DNA of 39,089 nucleotides from Pelargonium nanum. Taxonomy: Eukaryota; Streptophyta; Magnoliopsida; Geraniales; Geraniaceae. This document shows, in pieces, positions 1-10,509 of the stretch. The position numbers and the translations under genes were made by a program. The notes below the pieces were generated by a model that saw only the letters and a list, made by a program, of their open reading frames with translations, had not been told where the DNA came from and searched no databases. The stretch is from positions 1-39,089 of the forward strand of contig JAYMTF010000345.1 in NCBI GenBank assembly GCA_036897485.1, written 5' to 3'. The stretch's first letter is position 1. Every line of letters begins with the position of its first letter.

Positions 1-43
1 ATTGTAATTAATATTTAAATGCAACGTGACGTGTTTGTGATAT

Positions 44-77
<34 letters not shown>

Positions 78-719
78 AAATGCTTTCATAATCTCTCTCA
101 TCTAGAGGTGGGTCAATACTATGAGCTTTAAAAATTGACTAAAAGGGAAAGATTTAAGACCAACACCATTAATATTTATATATAGAAAAAGTCTAAACTA
201 ATAAATTGAAGAGCTAAACTGACAATTCAAATTCAACACACTTTGAATATGAAACGTTTCAACAATTTCTATTAGATGTTCCATTGTTTCATATCTCTTC
301 GTAAATATATATATATTTTGAAGAAAAAAGAAGAGAGACTTGATTCATTGATAGATAAATTTTATGAAATAATATGTTTCAATCACATAAATATATTAAA
401 GAACATTGGGTCTATATTGCAGAGTTGTTTTTATTTATAATTATTAAAACATTCATCGTTATCTTAAGAAAAAAATATATTACACTCACATATTGTACAT
501 ATATACTATCATTCTTGAACACATGACCTCAAGTATAGAAACCAAGCAATTATATATTAATATATGTCGTCGCTCTTTTTAAGGCACCGGTAAAAACTTA
601 CATGTCAATATGTCATAATAAAGTGGTTGAATTTTTACCTAACATAATATGAAAGATTAATTTGTTACTACCCATCTAAAAAAAGTGTTTACATTTATAC
701 TAAATTTGTAAATTGTAAT
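1..719. other. AT-rich intergenic spacer, no gene seen
   Basis: Very AT-rich sequence with stop codons in all frames and no recognisable coding segment. It includes a TA dinucleotide run near 43-80. I see no promoter or RNA gene that can be supported. Confidence 0.6.
43..80. repeat. TA dinucleotide microsatellite
   Basis: An almost uninterrupted run of alternating T and A. It is a simple sequence repeat, probably length-polymorphic. Confidence 0.9.
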
Positions 720-941
720 ATATAAAAATTCGATGCGGCTTTTTCACTTCTCCGAACTCAACTTCATTTGTTTTCTCATTTTCATTGTTTCATGGGTCTT
801 GTATTTTGGAAAAGTTTAGTCCCTTTTTCCTTCTTATGCTGACTCTCACTCTTTCGTGTTTATTTGAGTGTTCGTATTTTTGTTTCTTGCTTGGAAACTA
901 TTAATAAAAGTATCTTTTGCTGATAAAAAAAATATAAAAAT
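720..941 (+). mobile_element. Short LINE/SINE-like 3' tail fragment with target-site duplication
   Basis: About 200 bp of T-rich sequence ends in GCTGATAAAAAAAA, the look of a retroposon 3' end with a poly-A tail. The ten-base word ATATAAAAAT flanks it at 720-729 and 932-941, which fits a target-site duplication, though the word is low-complexity. The end of the body (CTTGGAAACTATTAATAAA... then CTGATAAAA) resembles a second copy near 23770-23900, so both may belong to one family. No coding capacity remains. The TSD could be chance in such AT-rich DNA. Confidence 0.5.
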
Positions 942-2075
942 GTAGACAATTAATTTGAGGTGAAGCCAATAGTTGGTGTTCAAAATGTATTTAACTAAAT
1001 TAAAGAAAATTGCTACTCATATTTCACAACAACACTACTTTTTATGTAGCAGGAAGAAATATCATCCAACCAATAAAATATTCCTTGCATGGTTGGTAAA
1101 CTTTTGACAGGAAAATGTATAGATAGATTAGGGCAATTTATATCACTATCTATATATTCTCTTTCAAAATCTGCATAATTTCAAGAATAGATCCTGCAAA
1201 TTATAGTAAACAATTCCAGGAACAACCACACGAGCTCTACCTCCCCTTTTGTGGTATATGAATAAACAAACAAATAAATAAATAAATAAAAACTCTGAAA
1301 ATCCCATCAATTCCTCTTATCTTATGTCATTTTTGAACAATCCATTGAACATAGAATATTTATAAATATCTTTCACTGCAACTTACAAGCAATGGCTCCA
1401 TGAATTTCATTTCCCAAGTTGCCATCACTTCTTTTTTTCTTGTCTAGGATTAATATTTAACATTTTCAACCCCAATGACAATAGGCCACTCTGAAAATAC
1501 AAAAATGCAAATTTTCAACACCAATAATAAATTTAGTTACTTGTGTTCTCACGATCCACATATTTGAGATTTTAGCATGTTTAAACACAATTTGTTCGTT
1601 GATATGTTAAGCTATAAAATTTATGGGTCATCATTCTCTGTTTTATTTTGAAATTTCTTCTTCTTAGAAATAGTCACAATTAAGATTTTCTTCTATAGCT
1701 AACAATTTGAATTAGAATTGGCAGGTATCCCATACCCGACTTTTTCTATCACTCACATACCGGAAATATAAGTTAGTCAAATCCAACTCTAACCCAATTG
1801 ACCAACTTTTGGACGGATAAATCCACTAAATACGGTGTGTTTTATACTTAAAACTCAAAACTCATTTAAGGCCTGATTAGAGTTCAACAACCCGACCACC
1901 GAGTCGTGTTTAATTTGCTCGCCCTGTTTTTCGCACGGTTCTCTTAGTCTGTGACGATAAATTAGATAAATTAGTATTTTTTTTAGCATGTATTGAGACT
2001 GGGAATATAAAAATGAAAGAAGGATACATGCACTAGAATTGTATTGGAATTTTAGGAGAAGCTGATTCTCAATCC
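942..2075. other. AT-rich intergenic spacer with decayed repeat
   Basis: No gene is seen. An AATA microsatellite lies at about 1261-1290. Around 1720-1925 there are words such as GGCAGGTATCCCATACCCGA and CAACCCGACCACCGAGTCGTG, of the kind found in decayed hAT-like plant repeats. The termini cannot be fixed. Confidence 0.45.
1261..1290. repeat. AATA/AACA microsatellite
   Basis: Tandem four-base units (AAAC then AAAT) form a short simple repeat in the spacer. Confidence 0.85.
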
Positions 2076-2099
2076 ATTAGAACAAAAAAATAAAAAAAA

Positions 2100-2520
2100 T
2101 CATGTACAGTCCCAACCAACCCAAATGGTCGAATTGATTGCAGCTGAAACAGAGTCCAATTGTGTCGGCGACATCATGGTTACAACAACCGTGGTGGTGT
2201 GGGGCCCAGTTTAAACCTCGGATAGTTTCCTGTCGAGAACATATGACGTGGCGCCTCCAGTGGCGGCCGTACTTGTCTCGGCTGCTCGAGCGATAACCAC
2301 AACCTGACGTGGACTCGACCCATTGTTGCGAAAAGCTAACACGACATTTTGATATGATTCCCAAATCCTCATGAGTACGTCTTCCTGGTTTTGGCTTAGA
2401 ACTGCGGAATCTGATTCGATCTCAGATCAACGGTCCTGATCTCACACCAATGCTTGCCTCTCGTGTCGTGTTGCTTGATCTTCCAAAGATTCGCACTTGC
2501 TAACTACGGATGCCAATTTG
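2100..2520. other. GC-richer patch of unknown nature with ACGTGG words
   Basis: This stretch is clearly richer in G and C than the spacer around it. It contains two GACGTGG words (near 2245-2251 and 2306-2312), the core of ABRE/G-box-type bZIP sites. Open frames exist on the minus strand but none looks like a known protein. It could be a relic promoter, a lost gene's flank or a decayed transposon. No function is assigned. Confidence 0.3.
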
Positions 2521-4513
2521 GTTTGTGGTGCTTATTGAAAATTTAGGATTTTGTTAAATTAGTCGATCTAAATTTATTTTTTGATGAACATTTTAAATTT
2601 AATTTAATTATTAAACAAATTAAATTTTGTTTGTTGAATATGAATAATAGACACAAATAGTCTTAAAATTAGTATTATCTTTCAATTTTCAGAGAGCTAG
2701 TTGCACATGAGTTGTCAATAGTTCATTATAAGTTAATTAATACCATTTTAGTATGTTACAACGAGTGATTATAAGTATAAAAAAAATATACAACATTATC
2801 TAACTTTGATCTCTTTGATTTTTCTCAAAATGGAAACTAAAATATCCAATTTGGGATGGAGTGAACATTATATTTACAGTAAGCTACTAAGTATATATTG
2901 AGTTTGTTACAATACATGTACACTACCATAGAAAAAGAAATGTATTACATATAGTAACTTATATTACTATATGTGATATTTTGTAATTGAACAACTTTAT
3001 AAAAATATAAGTGTACGCATATTTTATTGTGCGTAAATAAATAAAATATTCATTTTAAAACGAAAATACGACATTTTTTTTCCACAGTGTAGCTCCACTA
3101 AGTTTCACGTAGAAAAAGTCAAATGTTTTCTTACAATGTAACTCCAATGAGTTAGAAGCATGCAAAGAAAGTTAAAGCAATTATCGAATGATAAAGTTGG
3201 GGTTAAAATTGTAAAATGAAAATTTCCAATGTTAACTTCTTTAATGATAATCAAGCTCATGTTTTTTTTAACCCTACACGTGATTATATAATGTCTTCAT
3301 GATGCGCAAACAAAACGCATAAAGGGATAAATTCGAATTAGCTCTTACAAACTTGCTTATGGAGCCTCCTAGCGGACTTATCTATGAAAAGCTTATCTCG
3401 AAGTTCCAATGCGAATTTCAAGTCTCCGAAAGCTCTGGAAAGCTTTGAGTTCTTCCTAAAAAACACCCATTTGACTTTTTTCGTCACCGAAAATCTACAA
3501 ATTGAATAAAAAGGATAAATCCAAATATGCACGTAGATTAAGGAGTTTAAATAGACCAAATGTATTAACAAAACCAAATGTAACCCGTCAAATAAGTGAA
3601 TTGAATCAAAACTCTCCCCACCATCCGATTAAATCAGACTGTTCGGACCAATAAAAGACCTGCAAAACTGGCCCCACACTTAAACGAAGAATCTCATAAT
3701 CGCATACGCTGCTACACAAAAGAAAGATATCATAAATGAACGGTTCATGATGACACCAAGATCAAATCATCTGTGGGACCCACACACCAGTTGTGGCGAC
3801 CCGACGCGGATAACCTTCATTTTTTAAAACGTTAATCACCCATTAATTAGACACTTTTTATTATTATCTCAGTTACTAAACTAATAATAAATAAATGATA
3901 GTATTTGGATTTGTGTAGTGCTGTATAGTGTGTACGTATAGCACAAGTATATTGATAATAATTGTTTTTAGTAACTTGTTTTCTAGTATTGATAATTTGT
4001 AGATTTTTAAATATAATATTAAGCGGAATTATAATTTTATATCCATATGAGAATATTTCTATTATACTAATTTTAATAGTACAAGTGTACTGGTCACCGT
4101 GAAAATTTAATATTGTATGTTTTGTATATTTTATTTGGATACAAGTTATTCATGATATGTCAAACGTTAAAGAAGAAGAAGAACAATAAATTTAGAAAGC
4201 TTGAAGTTTTAGTGTTTAAACTTTAGGCATAAAAGTAACTTGAACATACTAACGACATATTTTACAAGTTTGGGCAATCGGATCACAAAAAATGAATCCA
4301 GTTTTTGGGTTAGGTTGGTGGAGTGCTTTCGAATGAAGATAACAATTTGGTTATGATTCCGTGAGCACATGAAATATAACTCGTCTTAAAATCGTTCTAA
4401 TTTGACAAATTTTCAAACCAGATTGAACAAGATTTGTCACATTAAAATATTCGTCAAATGTGTCCGAATTAGCACATTCGTATTAATATACTATTTACAC
4501 TAAAATTCAAAAT
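2521..4513. other. AT-rich intergenic spacer
   Basis: Mostly low-complexity AT-rich sequence with no recognised gene. Around 3290-3830 the composition is more balanced and a minus-strand frame remains open (see the separate entry). The rest, including 3840-4500, shows nothing I can name. Confidence 0.5.
3338..3520 (-). other. Possible orphan coding segment, unrecognised
   Basis: On the minus strand an AG acceptor-like site follows a T-rich tract near 3500. After it, a frame rich in K, R, L and F runs about 50 codons to a TAG at 3338 and ends in ...RRLHKQVCKS. The local composition is more coding-like than the surrounding spacer. I cannot match it to a family and see no start exon. It may be a gene relic or chance. 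Confidence is low. Confidence 0.15.
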
Positions 4514-4651
4514 CGAATACGGTATCCAAACTCGAGAAGAAATCAAAAAATTGAATTATCACGTCTATTTTCATCACAGAACCGAATACGGTATCCAAAC
4601 TCGAGAAGAAATCAAAAAATTGAATTATCACGTCTATTTTCATCACAGAAC
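4514..4651. repeat. Perfect 69-bp tandem duplication upstream of PEPCK
   Basis: Positions 4514-4582 and 4583-4651 are identical over 69 bases, each beginning CGAATACGGTATCC and ending CATCACAGAAC. The lack of any difference suggests a recent event. It lies about 270 bp before the PEPCK TATA box, so it doubles any site within the unit. Confidence 0.95.
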
Positions 4652-4918
4652 CATAAAATGGGACCCAAAACACCGAAAGAACTCATACAATTTCTACATC
4701 TTACCCCAAATTTGGTAAAATTTATATACTTGAATATGTGTTTAAGAGTCATTGATTGTCTCCACACAAGCCCATGAACAAGTTTAAAACCGTAATAACT
4801 ATAAAAAAAATAAAAAAAAACGTTTAGCCTTTTGACTGGGTTGGATAGAATGTAACCACGGTTAACTAACTCGGGTTAAAAATCCGGGTGAAGAAGTGAA
4901 CAGTAACCACTAAAACCT

Positions 4919-4924
4919 TATAAA
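4919..4924 (+). promoter_or_regulatory. TATA box of the PEPCK gene
   Basis: TATAAA in the context CCTTATAAAAGGC is followed after about 25-30 bases by a CT-rich leader (about 4940-4980), a common plant transcription-start environment. The position, about 240 bp before the ATG with a leader intron between, fits the gene model. Confidence 0.7.
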
Positions 4925-5067
4925 AGGCAAGCTCTGGCTCCTCATTTCGCTCATCACTTCTCATTTCTCATCTCTCATTCGGAGCACCAAAAAACCATTT
5001 GCATGATCCAACCATTATCGTCTTCTCCATTTTCTCATTAGCTTTAATTCTCCGATTCCAATCTCCG

Positions 5068-5156
5068 GTACGTACGTTTTCTTGATCCATTTTTTTTTCA
5101 TTACAGTACTGTAAAAATATTTTGTTTTAATTTATTTAAAATTGTTTATGGCTCAG
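5068..5156 (+). other. Probable leader intron of the PEPCK gene
   Basis: A donor GTACGT at 5068 and an acceptor CTCAG ending at 5156 enclose an AT-rich 89-bp segment. Splicing would leave only ACGA A before the ATG at 5162 and would remove an out-of-frame ATG at 5148. This is inferred from splice-site quality alone and could be confirmed by a cDNA. Confidence 0.55.
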
Positions 5157-5161
5157 ACGAA

Positions 5162-8100
5162 ATGGCCGAAAACGGGACGAGGAATGGGCTGGCGAAGGTA
5201 CAGACGGCGAACGGCGGTGGCCGGAGCGGTCGGAACGTGAACGGGATCTGCCACGACGACAGTGCGCCGCCGGTGAAGGTGAAGACGATCGACGAGCTTC
5301 ACTCGCTGCAGAGGAAGAGGTCGGCGCCGAACTCGCCGATGACGGCGGCGCAGAACGCCTTCGCCACCCTCTCCGAGGAGGAGAGGCAGAAGCAGCAGCT
5401 ACAGTCCATAAGGTACGTGCACGTGCCATGCACGCGAGTGGTGAGTGCGTGGGTTGTTGGTGTTTGTTTGAGAAATTATCGGGACTGGCTGATTCGTGGA
5501 CCCCATTTTTGTGTACTTTCTTGTTGAGGAAAGTGCGCTGAGCCGATAACAATTTAAAAATGACATTTTTGGGACTTAAAATTTGAGAAATTGACATTTT
5601 TTTTGTTTTGTTTCTCATAAAGGACTTTTTATATCTCATTTTGTGAGGTATGGAAAAAGAAACTATTTGATAAGATGGAATTTATTCTATTTTAATTATT
5701 AAAATTTACCAAAAAAACTCTATGATTGAACATTATAATAATCGGATTTCACAACTCAGATTTCAAAAAAAATAAATTTAATGTTTGAAACAAATCTCAA
5801 TTTATTTTATCTCAAAATGACAATATAATTATTTCAAAACTATTTGTTTTCACTCCTAGAATATGTAGTAGGACTCAATGTTTTAAATCAATCTTTAATT
5901 AAAATATTGTGAGTTGAATCCCATAATATATATTATTAAAATAAATTAATTGAATCCCTTTGAGTTTTAGAGAAAAAAATCAAATCATAATTGATTTTTA
6001 CAAGCAAAGACAATAAAATGTTTTTTTTTAAGGAAAAAACATAACTGCTTTAAAAAAAAACATAACCAATACAAATTTGAAAAAATAGTACCATCCAAAG
6101 AGAAGATACATCTATTTGAGATGTATGAGTCTTTAAAATATCATAAAATTTTCTCTCTAATTTATATTTAAAAATATTGGTAAATTATTTATTTCTAAAT
6201 ATTTGTAATTACATTTATCCATTTAGTAATTATTGTGTTGTGCTGTTGACAATAGTGCATCACTGGCCTCTCTGACGAGAGAAACTGGGCCCAATGTGGT
6301 GAGAGGAGACCCATCAGCAAGAAAATCAGAAGGCCCAAAGGCCCAAACCTCCGCGAACCACCACCACCACCATCACCACCACCACGTGGCGGCTCCGACC
6401 ATCAGCGTCAGCGACAGCTCCTTGAAGTTCACTCATGTCCTCTACAACCTCTCTCCGGCCGGTAATTACTATTTAATTCAATAAAATTACCATTTTATTT
6501 ACTTTAAATAAATCTAATGAAATAATTTAATTTGTGAATTCAGAGCTGTACGAGCAGGCCATTAAGAACGAGAAAGGATCGTTCATTACATCGAGCGGTG
6601 CTATGGCAACGTTGTCCGGAGCCAAGACCGGTCGGTCTCCCAGAGACAAGCGTGTTGTCAAAGATGACTCCACTGCTCAGGAGCTCTGGTGGGGAAAGTA
6701 AGTGTATTTTTTATTTTATTAATAATTAAATTTTAAGAGAATTTGTTTTATTTTATTTTAATCTTGATTTATTATGATTTTTTTAATATTTTCATGATGC
6801 AGGGGCTCACCAAATATTGAAATGGATGAGCAAACATTCTTGGTGAACAGAGAAAGAGCTGTTGATTACTTGAACTCTTTGGATAAGGTACTTTTATTTC
6901 ATTTAATTTCCTTTTTAATCCTACAAATTTTAGCTAAATTCAATATACATTATATTGTTTTGTTGTTGTGAGTTTTTGAACACTGCTATAAGCAATTGTA
7001 TTGTTTTTTCAGGTTTTTGTGAATGATCAGTTCTTGAACTGGGATCCGGAGAACAGAATCAAAGTCCGAATTGTCTCAGCCCGGGCATACCATTCTCTGT
7101 TCATGCACAACATGTAAGTACACGAAACAGGCATAGATTTGTGCAATGGTGTGTTAGTTTAGTGTGCAATGGAGTAATTGGGTTGTGTTTGACAATGGCA
7201 GGTGTATCCGTCCAACGCCTGAGGAGCTTGAGGATTTTGGAACTCCGGATTTCACTATATACAATGCGGGTCAGTTCCCGTGCAATCGTTACACACATTA
7301 CATGACCTCCTCTACCAGCATAGACCTCAATCTCGCTAGAAGAGAAATGGTCATTCTCGGGACTCAATATGCCGGAGAAATGAAGAAGGGTCTGTTCGGG
7401 GTTATGCACTATCTCATGCCTAAGCGCCATATCCTCTCCCTGCACTCTGGCTGCAATATGGGGAAAGAAGGAGACGTTGCTCTCTTCTTCGGCTTGTCTG
7501 GTATGGCTTTGTTCTCGTGTTTTGCTGTATATTTGGTACTTAATTAACTTGCTTTGTTGTGATGAGTTTGGTTTTGTTGTGTTCGTGTTTGTGTTTTAGG
7601 CACTGGAAAGACGACTTTGTCTACGGATCATAATAGGTATTTGATTGGGGATGACGAGCATTGTTGGAGCGAGAATGGCGTGTCAAATATTGAGGGCGGT
7701 TGCTATGCTAAGTGCATTGATCTCTCCCGGGAAAAGGAGCCAGACATCTTTAATGCCATCAAGTTCGGGACTGGTACACTTTCTCTAACCCTCACTGAAA
7801 ATTGCGCAAAAAGATGCTTTTTGTATGATCTTGTTTTGTATTCTAAGCTGCTTTTGTTATTGTTAGTTTTGGAAAACGTAGTGTTTGATGAGCACACTCG
7901 TGAGGTGGACTTCACTGACAAATCTGTTACGGGTAAGTCATCGCAAAATACTAAAATAATCCCGTGTTACACGAAACAAAATTTTCATTTGCAAGCGTTT
8001 GTATTCTTGTAGAGAACACGCGTGCAGCGTACCCTATTGAGTACATCCCCAACGCGAAGCTACCATGCGTTGGTCCGCACCCTAAGAATGTCATACTCTT

Positions 8101-9001
8101 AGCGTGCGACGCATTTGGCGTGCTCCCACCTGTGAGCAAGCTCAACCTGGCACAAACAATGTACCATTTCATCAGCGGCTACACTGCTTTGGTACGTATA
8201 TACCAGAATCTCATTCTCATTCCCGTTCTTGATTCATATTCCTAATAGTATGTTACTTGCTCATTTTCCACAAAACATAGGTTGCCGGGACAGAGGAGGG
8301 CATAAAAGAGCCACAAGCGACGTTCTCAGCATGTTTCGGGGCAGCTTTCATAATGTTGCATCCGACAAAGTACGCAGCTATGCTAGCTGAGAAGATGCAG
8401 AAGCACGGTGCAACCGGATGGCTTGTCAACACTGGATGGTCCGGTGGAAGGTACTTTACGCAATTACAAAGCAAATAGCTGTAAACGTTTCTAGGTAGAA
8501 TGAGAACTGGTTAATTACCTAGTTTTTGCTTCCTTTGCAGCTATGGTTCGGGAAGTCGGATTAAGCTGAGCTACACAAGAAAAATCATCGATGCCATTCA
8601 CTCGGGAAGCCTCCTGAATGCTACTTACAAGAAAACTAAAGTGTTTGGGCTCGAGATCCCCACTGAGGTCGTGGGAGTGCCATCGGAGATTCTGGATCCA
8701 ATCAACACAGTGAGTTTTTTTATCAATTTTTGTGCACAAATTTAATTGTACACATGCACAAAGATACGCGAATGTGCACTTTTTCCATAGTTCGCATATC
8801 TTTGTGCAATTAAATTTGTGCACGTAAGTTTTCCCTTAACATATTTTTGGGTTGCAGTGGTCGGACAAGAATGCGTACAATGAAACTCTGTTGAAGCTGG
8901 CCGGTTTGTTCAAGAAGAATTTTGGAACCTTCACCAACTACCAGATCGGAGGGGACAACAATCTGACTGAGGAGATCCTCGCCGCCGGTCCCAATTTCTG
9001 A
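5162..9001 (+). CDS. PCK1: Phosphoenolpyruvate carboxykinase (ATP), 12 coding exons
   Basis: Cytosolic enzyme that converts oxaloacetate plus ATP to phosphoenolpyruvate, CO2 and ADP. It is the entry step of gluconeogenesis in germinating oilseeds and also acts in pH and nitrogen metabolism. Exons: 5162-5412, 6256-6461, 6544-6697, 6803-6887, 7013-7113, 7202-7500, 7600-7773, 7867-7932, 8013-8191, 8281-8450, 8541-8709, 8858-9001. They total 1998 nt, or 665 aa, the usual plant size. The P-loop GLSGTGKTT is at residues 363-371 and the signature LIGDDEH at about 380-386; HSGCNMG and GWSGGSYG are also present. The plant-specific N-terminal extension carries RKRSAPNSP (Ser54), aligned with the region phosphorylated in maize PEPCK. 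A run of nine histidines occupies residues 119-127. The start has G at -3 and +4. No signal peptide is seen. Identity is near certain. Confidence 0.97.
5420..5432. promoter_or_regulatory. G-box (CACGTG) plus RY motif (CATGCA) at the start of PEPCK intron 1
   Basis: CACGTG at 5420-5425 and CATGCA at 5427-5432 are separated by one base and begin seven bases after the exon 1 donor. G-boxes bind bZIP/bHLH factors and RY elements bind B3 factors of the ABI3/FUS3/LEC2 type, which act in seeds. A role for this pair is inference. Confidence 0.4.
8732..8823 (+). repeat. Long hairpin-forming inverted repeat in PEPCK intron 11
   Basis: GTGCACAAATTTAATTG (8732-8748) is the exact reverse complement of 8807-8823. 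A second inner stem pairs 8756-8772 with 8791-8807 with one mismatch. A 7-8 base bulge separates the stems and the loop is about 18 bases. The structure fills most of the 148-bp intron (8710-8857). It may be a small MITE-like insertion or a structured intron. Confidence 0.85.
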
Positions 9002-9307
9002 GGGAAAAAAGTTTCAGAAGTCTGAAGTTATGGTTATGGGTAATAAGAGTTTGCTAAGTTTAGAGGTAAGAATTGGCTTAGCTGAGATGTGATGTAGTGT
9101 TGAAATTGGGATGTAAGAGTTGGATTATAGCTTAATAGGTGTGATGATTCATAGGGTTAAATTGTGATGTAATAGCTCTGTTCTTCCATTTAATCCATAA
9201 TACATTGAAAGAGCAACTTCAAGCAACAAATTTCATTTCTGTTTCAATTCTTAATTTCAAATCATAATCATCAGGAAAATATTACTTATCAATAACTTAC
9301 AATATAC
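9002..9307 (+). other. PEPCK 3' untranslated region
   Basis: About 200 bp after the stop is T- and G-rich with near-upstream signals such as AATCCATAATAC near 9190-9205, fitting a plant poly-A region. No other feature is seen before the LINE insertion. Confidence 0.5.
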
Positions 9308-9781
9308 TAATAACTATTAAGGGGGCTGGGTTGTTTGCAACTCGGACGAAGCAATTCTTGGGGGTGGTCGGGTCGGCTGGATAGGAGCGATGGACCCAGA
9401 ATTAACTGAGGCCATGTCGATCTGCGAGGCTCTTTCTTGGACAGCCATGCGAGAATGGGACAGGATTACCGTTGAGTCGGACGCGCAGTCGGTTGTGAGG
9501 GCCATTAAGACCGGAGGGGAGGGTTTTCCCAGTGCCTTGGGTCTTGTTTATCGAGACATTTTGTCGCTTTCATCTAGCGTTTTTTATATTGAGTTTTGTT
9601 TCGTTAGAAGGGAGGCCAACGAGGTCTCCCATTCTTTAGCTAGATCATCTAAGTTTACTTATGGGTTTCATGATTGAATCGGAGCTTCATGTTCGATTCA
9701 AATCTCTGGGCTTGTACTATCTGATTATTTAATATAAAAATAAGCTCTTTTCTCCGTAAAAAAATAAATAATAACTATTAA
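9308..9781 (+). mobile_element. 5'-truncated LINE (L1-type) with RNase H remnant and 13-bp target-site duplication
   Basis: The 13-base word TAATAACTATTAA occurs exactly at 9308-9320 and 9769-9781 and flanks the insert 9321-9768. The insert ends in an A-rich tail (about 9757-9768), as expected from target-primed reverse transcription. Its body encodes the C-terminal RNase H-like (RVT_3) part of a plant LINE protein. It lies about 300 bp after the PEPCK stop in the same orientation. The exact TSD indicates a fairly recent insertion. The copy is dead because everything upstream of RNase H is missing. Confidence 0.88.
9321..9677 (+). pseudogene. RNase H-like (RVT_3) domain remnant of a LINE
   Basis: The frame opens at the insertion boundary with GGWVVCNSDEAILGGG and runs 118 codons to TGA. 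It contains the acidic positions typical of RVT_3 (ELTEAMSICEAL, then VESDAQSVVRAI) and the late REANEVSHSLAR block. The first strand with its catalytic aspartate is missing or degraded because the insert is 5'-truncated. There is no start context of its own. It is not a host gene. Confidence 0.85.
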
Positions 9782-10500
9782 ACTTTACATCTTTTTCGAT
9801 TACATGTATAACCTAAATAATACTAATTAGTGATATCATTGAATGTTTCAGTAATTGTTCGTTCAATTCAATATAGTACCATATTAATATTAAAGAGAAA
9901 TTGCAGGCGACTTTATGAACTATTCACTAAAAAGCAAAAGCGAATGATTTTTTTATAACGGCCTAATCTCGCCCAAATTAATTCCACCGGATTGACCATT
10001 TCCCCCACAATACTCATTGTACCTTTTTTTAATAGAATCATTATACCATTCTTAAGATTATTTTCAATGTTCTTGGAGTTTTTATTTTCTTAATATCTAA
10101 AAAACATAATATAACCATTCAAATTACTAAACACAAAATCAAAATCTAAAATCACAAATCCACATAATCAAAAACTCCAAATCAAACACACTCAAAGCGA
10201 TTTAAGCGCTGTGAGAGCCTCATTTTCGACGGTACGGGGTTTTGGGCCTCTTTTAAGCCCACTTACGTAGTCGGAATGTTACAGACGCCTCGGCTTTTGG
10301 TTCCTTGCTTCATTTCCGTTTTTAGCTTTTAATGGAAAATAAATGCTATATTTCCTTTTCGCATTGAAATCTAATTTCCATCCAAACGCGGGTTTTCAAT
10401 TGACTTCCACATAACAATTCTCTCGAATTTCCTCCAACTTTCCGAGAAGTTCAAATACCTTCTACACTTGCTGCGAGGGGTGAGAATTTCAATTCCTCAC
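9782..10500 (+). other. Spacer and SPT2 upstream region
   Basis: AT-rich to about 10200, then more balanced sequence carrying the SPT2 promoter elements described separately. No gene or repeat is seen in 9782-10200. Confidence 0.5.
10243..10262. promoter_or_regulatory. Paired site II (TGGGCC / GCCCA) elements upstream of SPT2
   Basis: TGGGCC at 10243-10248 and GCCCA at 10257-10261 lie in opposite orientation about 250 bp before a telo-box. Site II elements bind TCP factors and with telo-boxes mark promoters of growth-related plant genes. The assignment to SPT2 rests on position. Confidence 0.5.
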
Positions 10501-10509
10501 TCTCTCTCA

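Noticed and set aside
2077..2364. 95-codon minus-strand open frame
   Set aside because: No family resemblance, Cys/His/Trp-heavy composition, and it lies in a GC-richer patch where long chance frames are likely.
5148..5237. Alternative PEPCK start at ATG 5148
   Set aside because: It is out of frame with the enzyme, has weak context (T at -3), and probably lies in a leader intron.
5136..5639. 167-codon minus-strand frame opposite PEPCK exon 1
   Set aside because: It is the shadow of GC-rich PEPCK coding sequence, giving low-complexity Ser/Arg/Pro repeats.
7101..7445. Minus-strand frame opposite PEPCK exon 6
   Set aside because: It is antisense to a firmly identified exon and has no recognisable domain.
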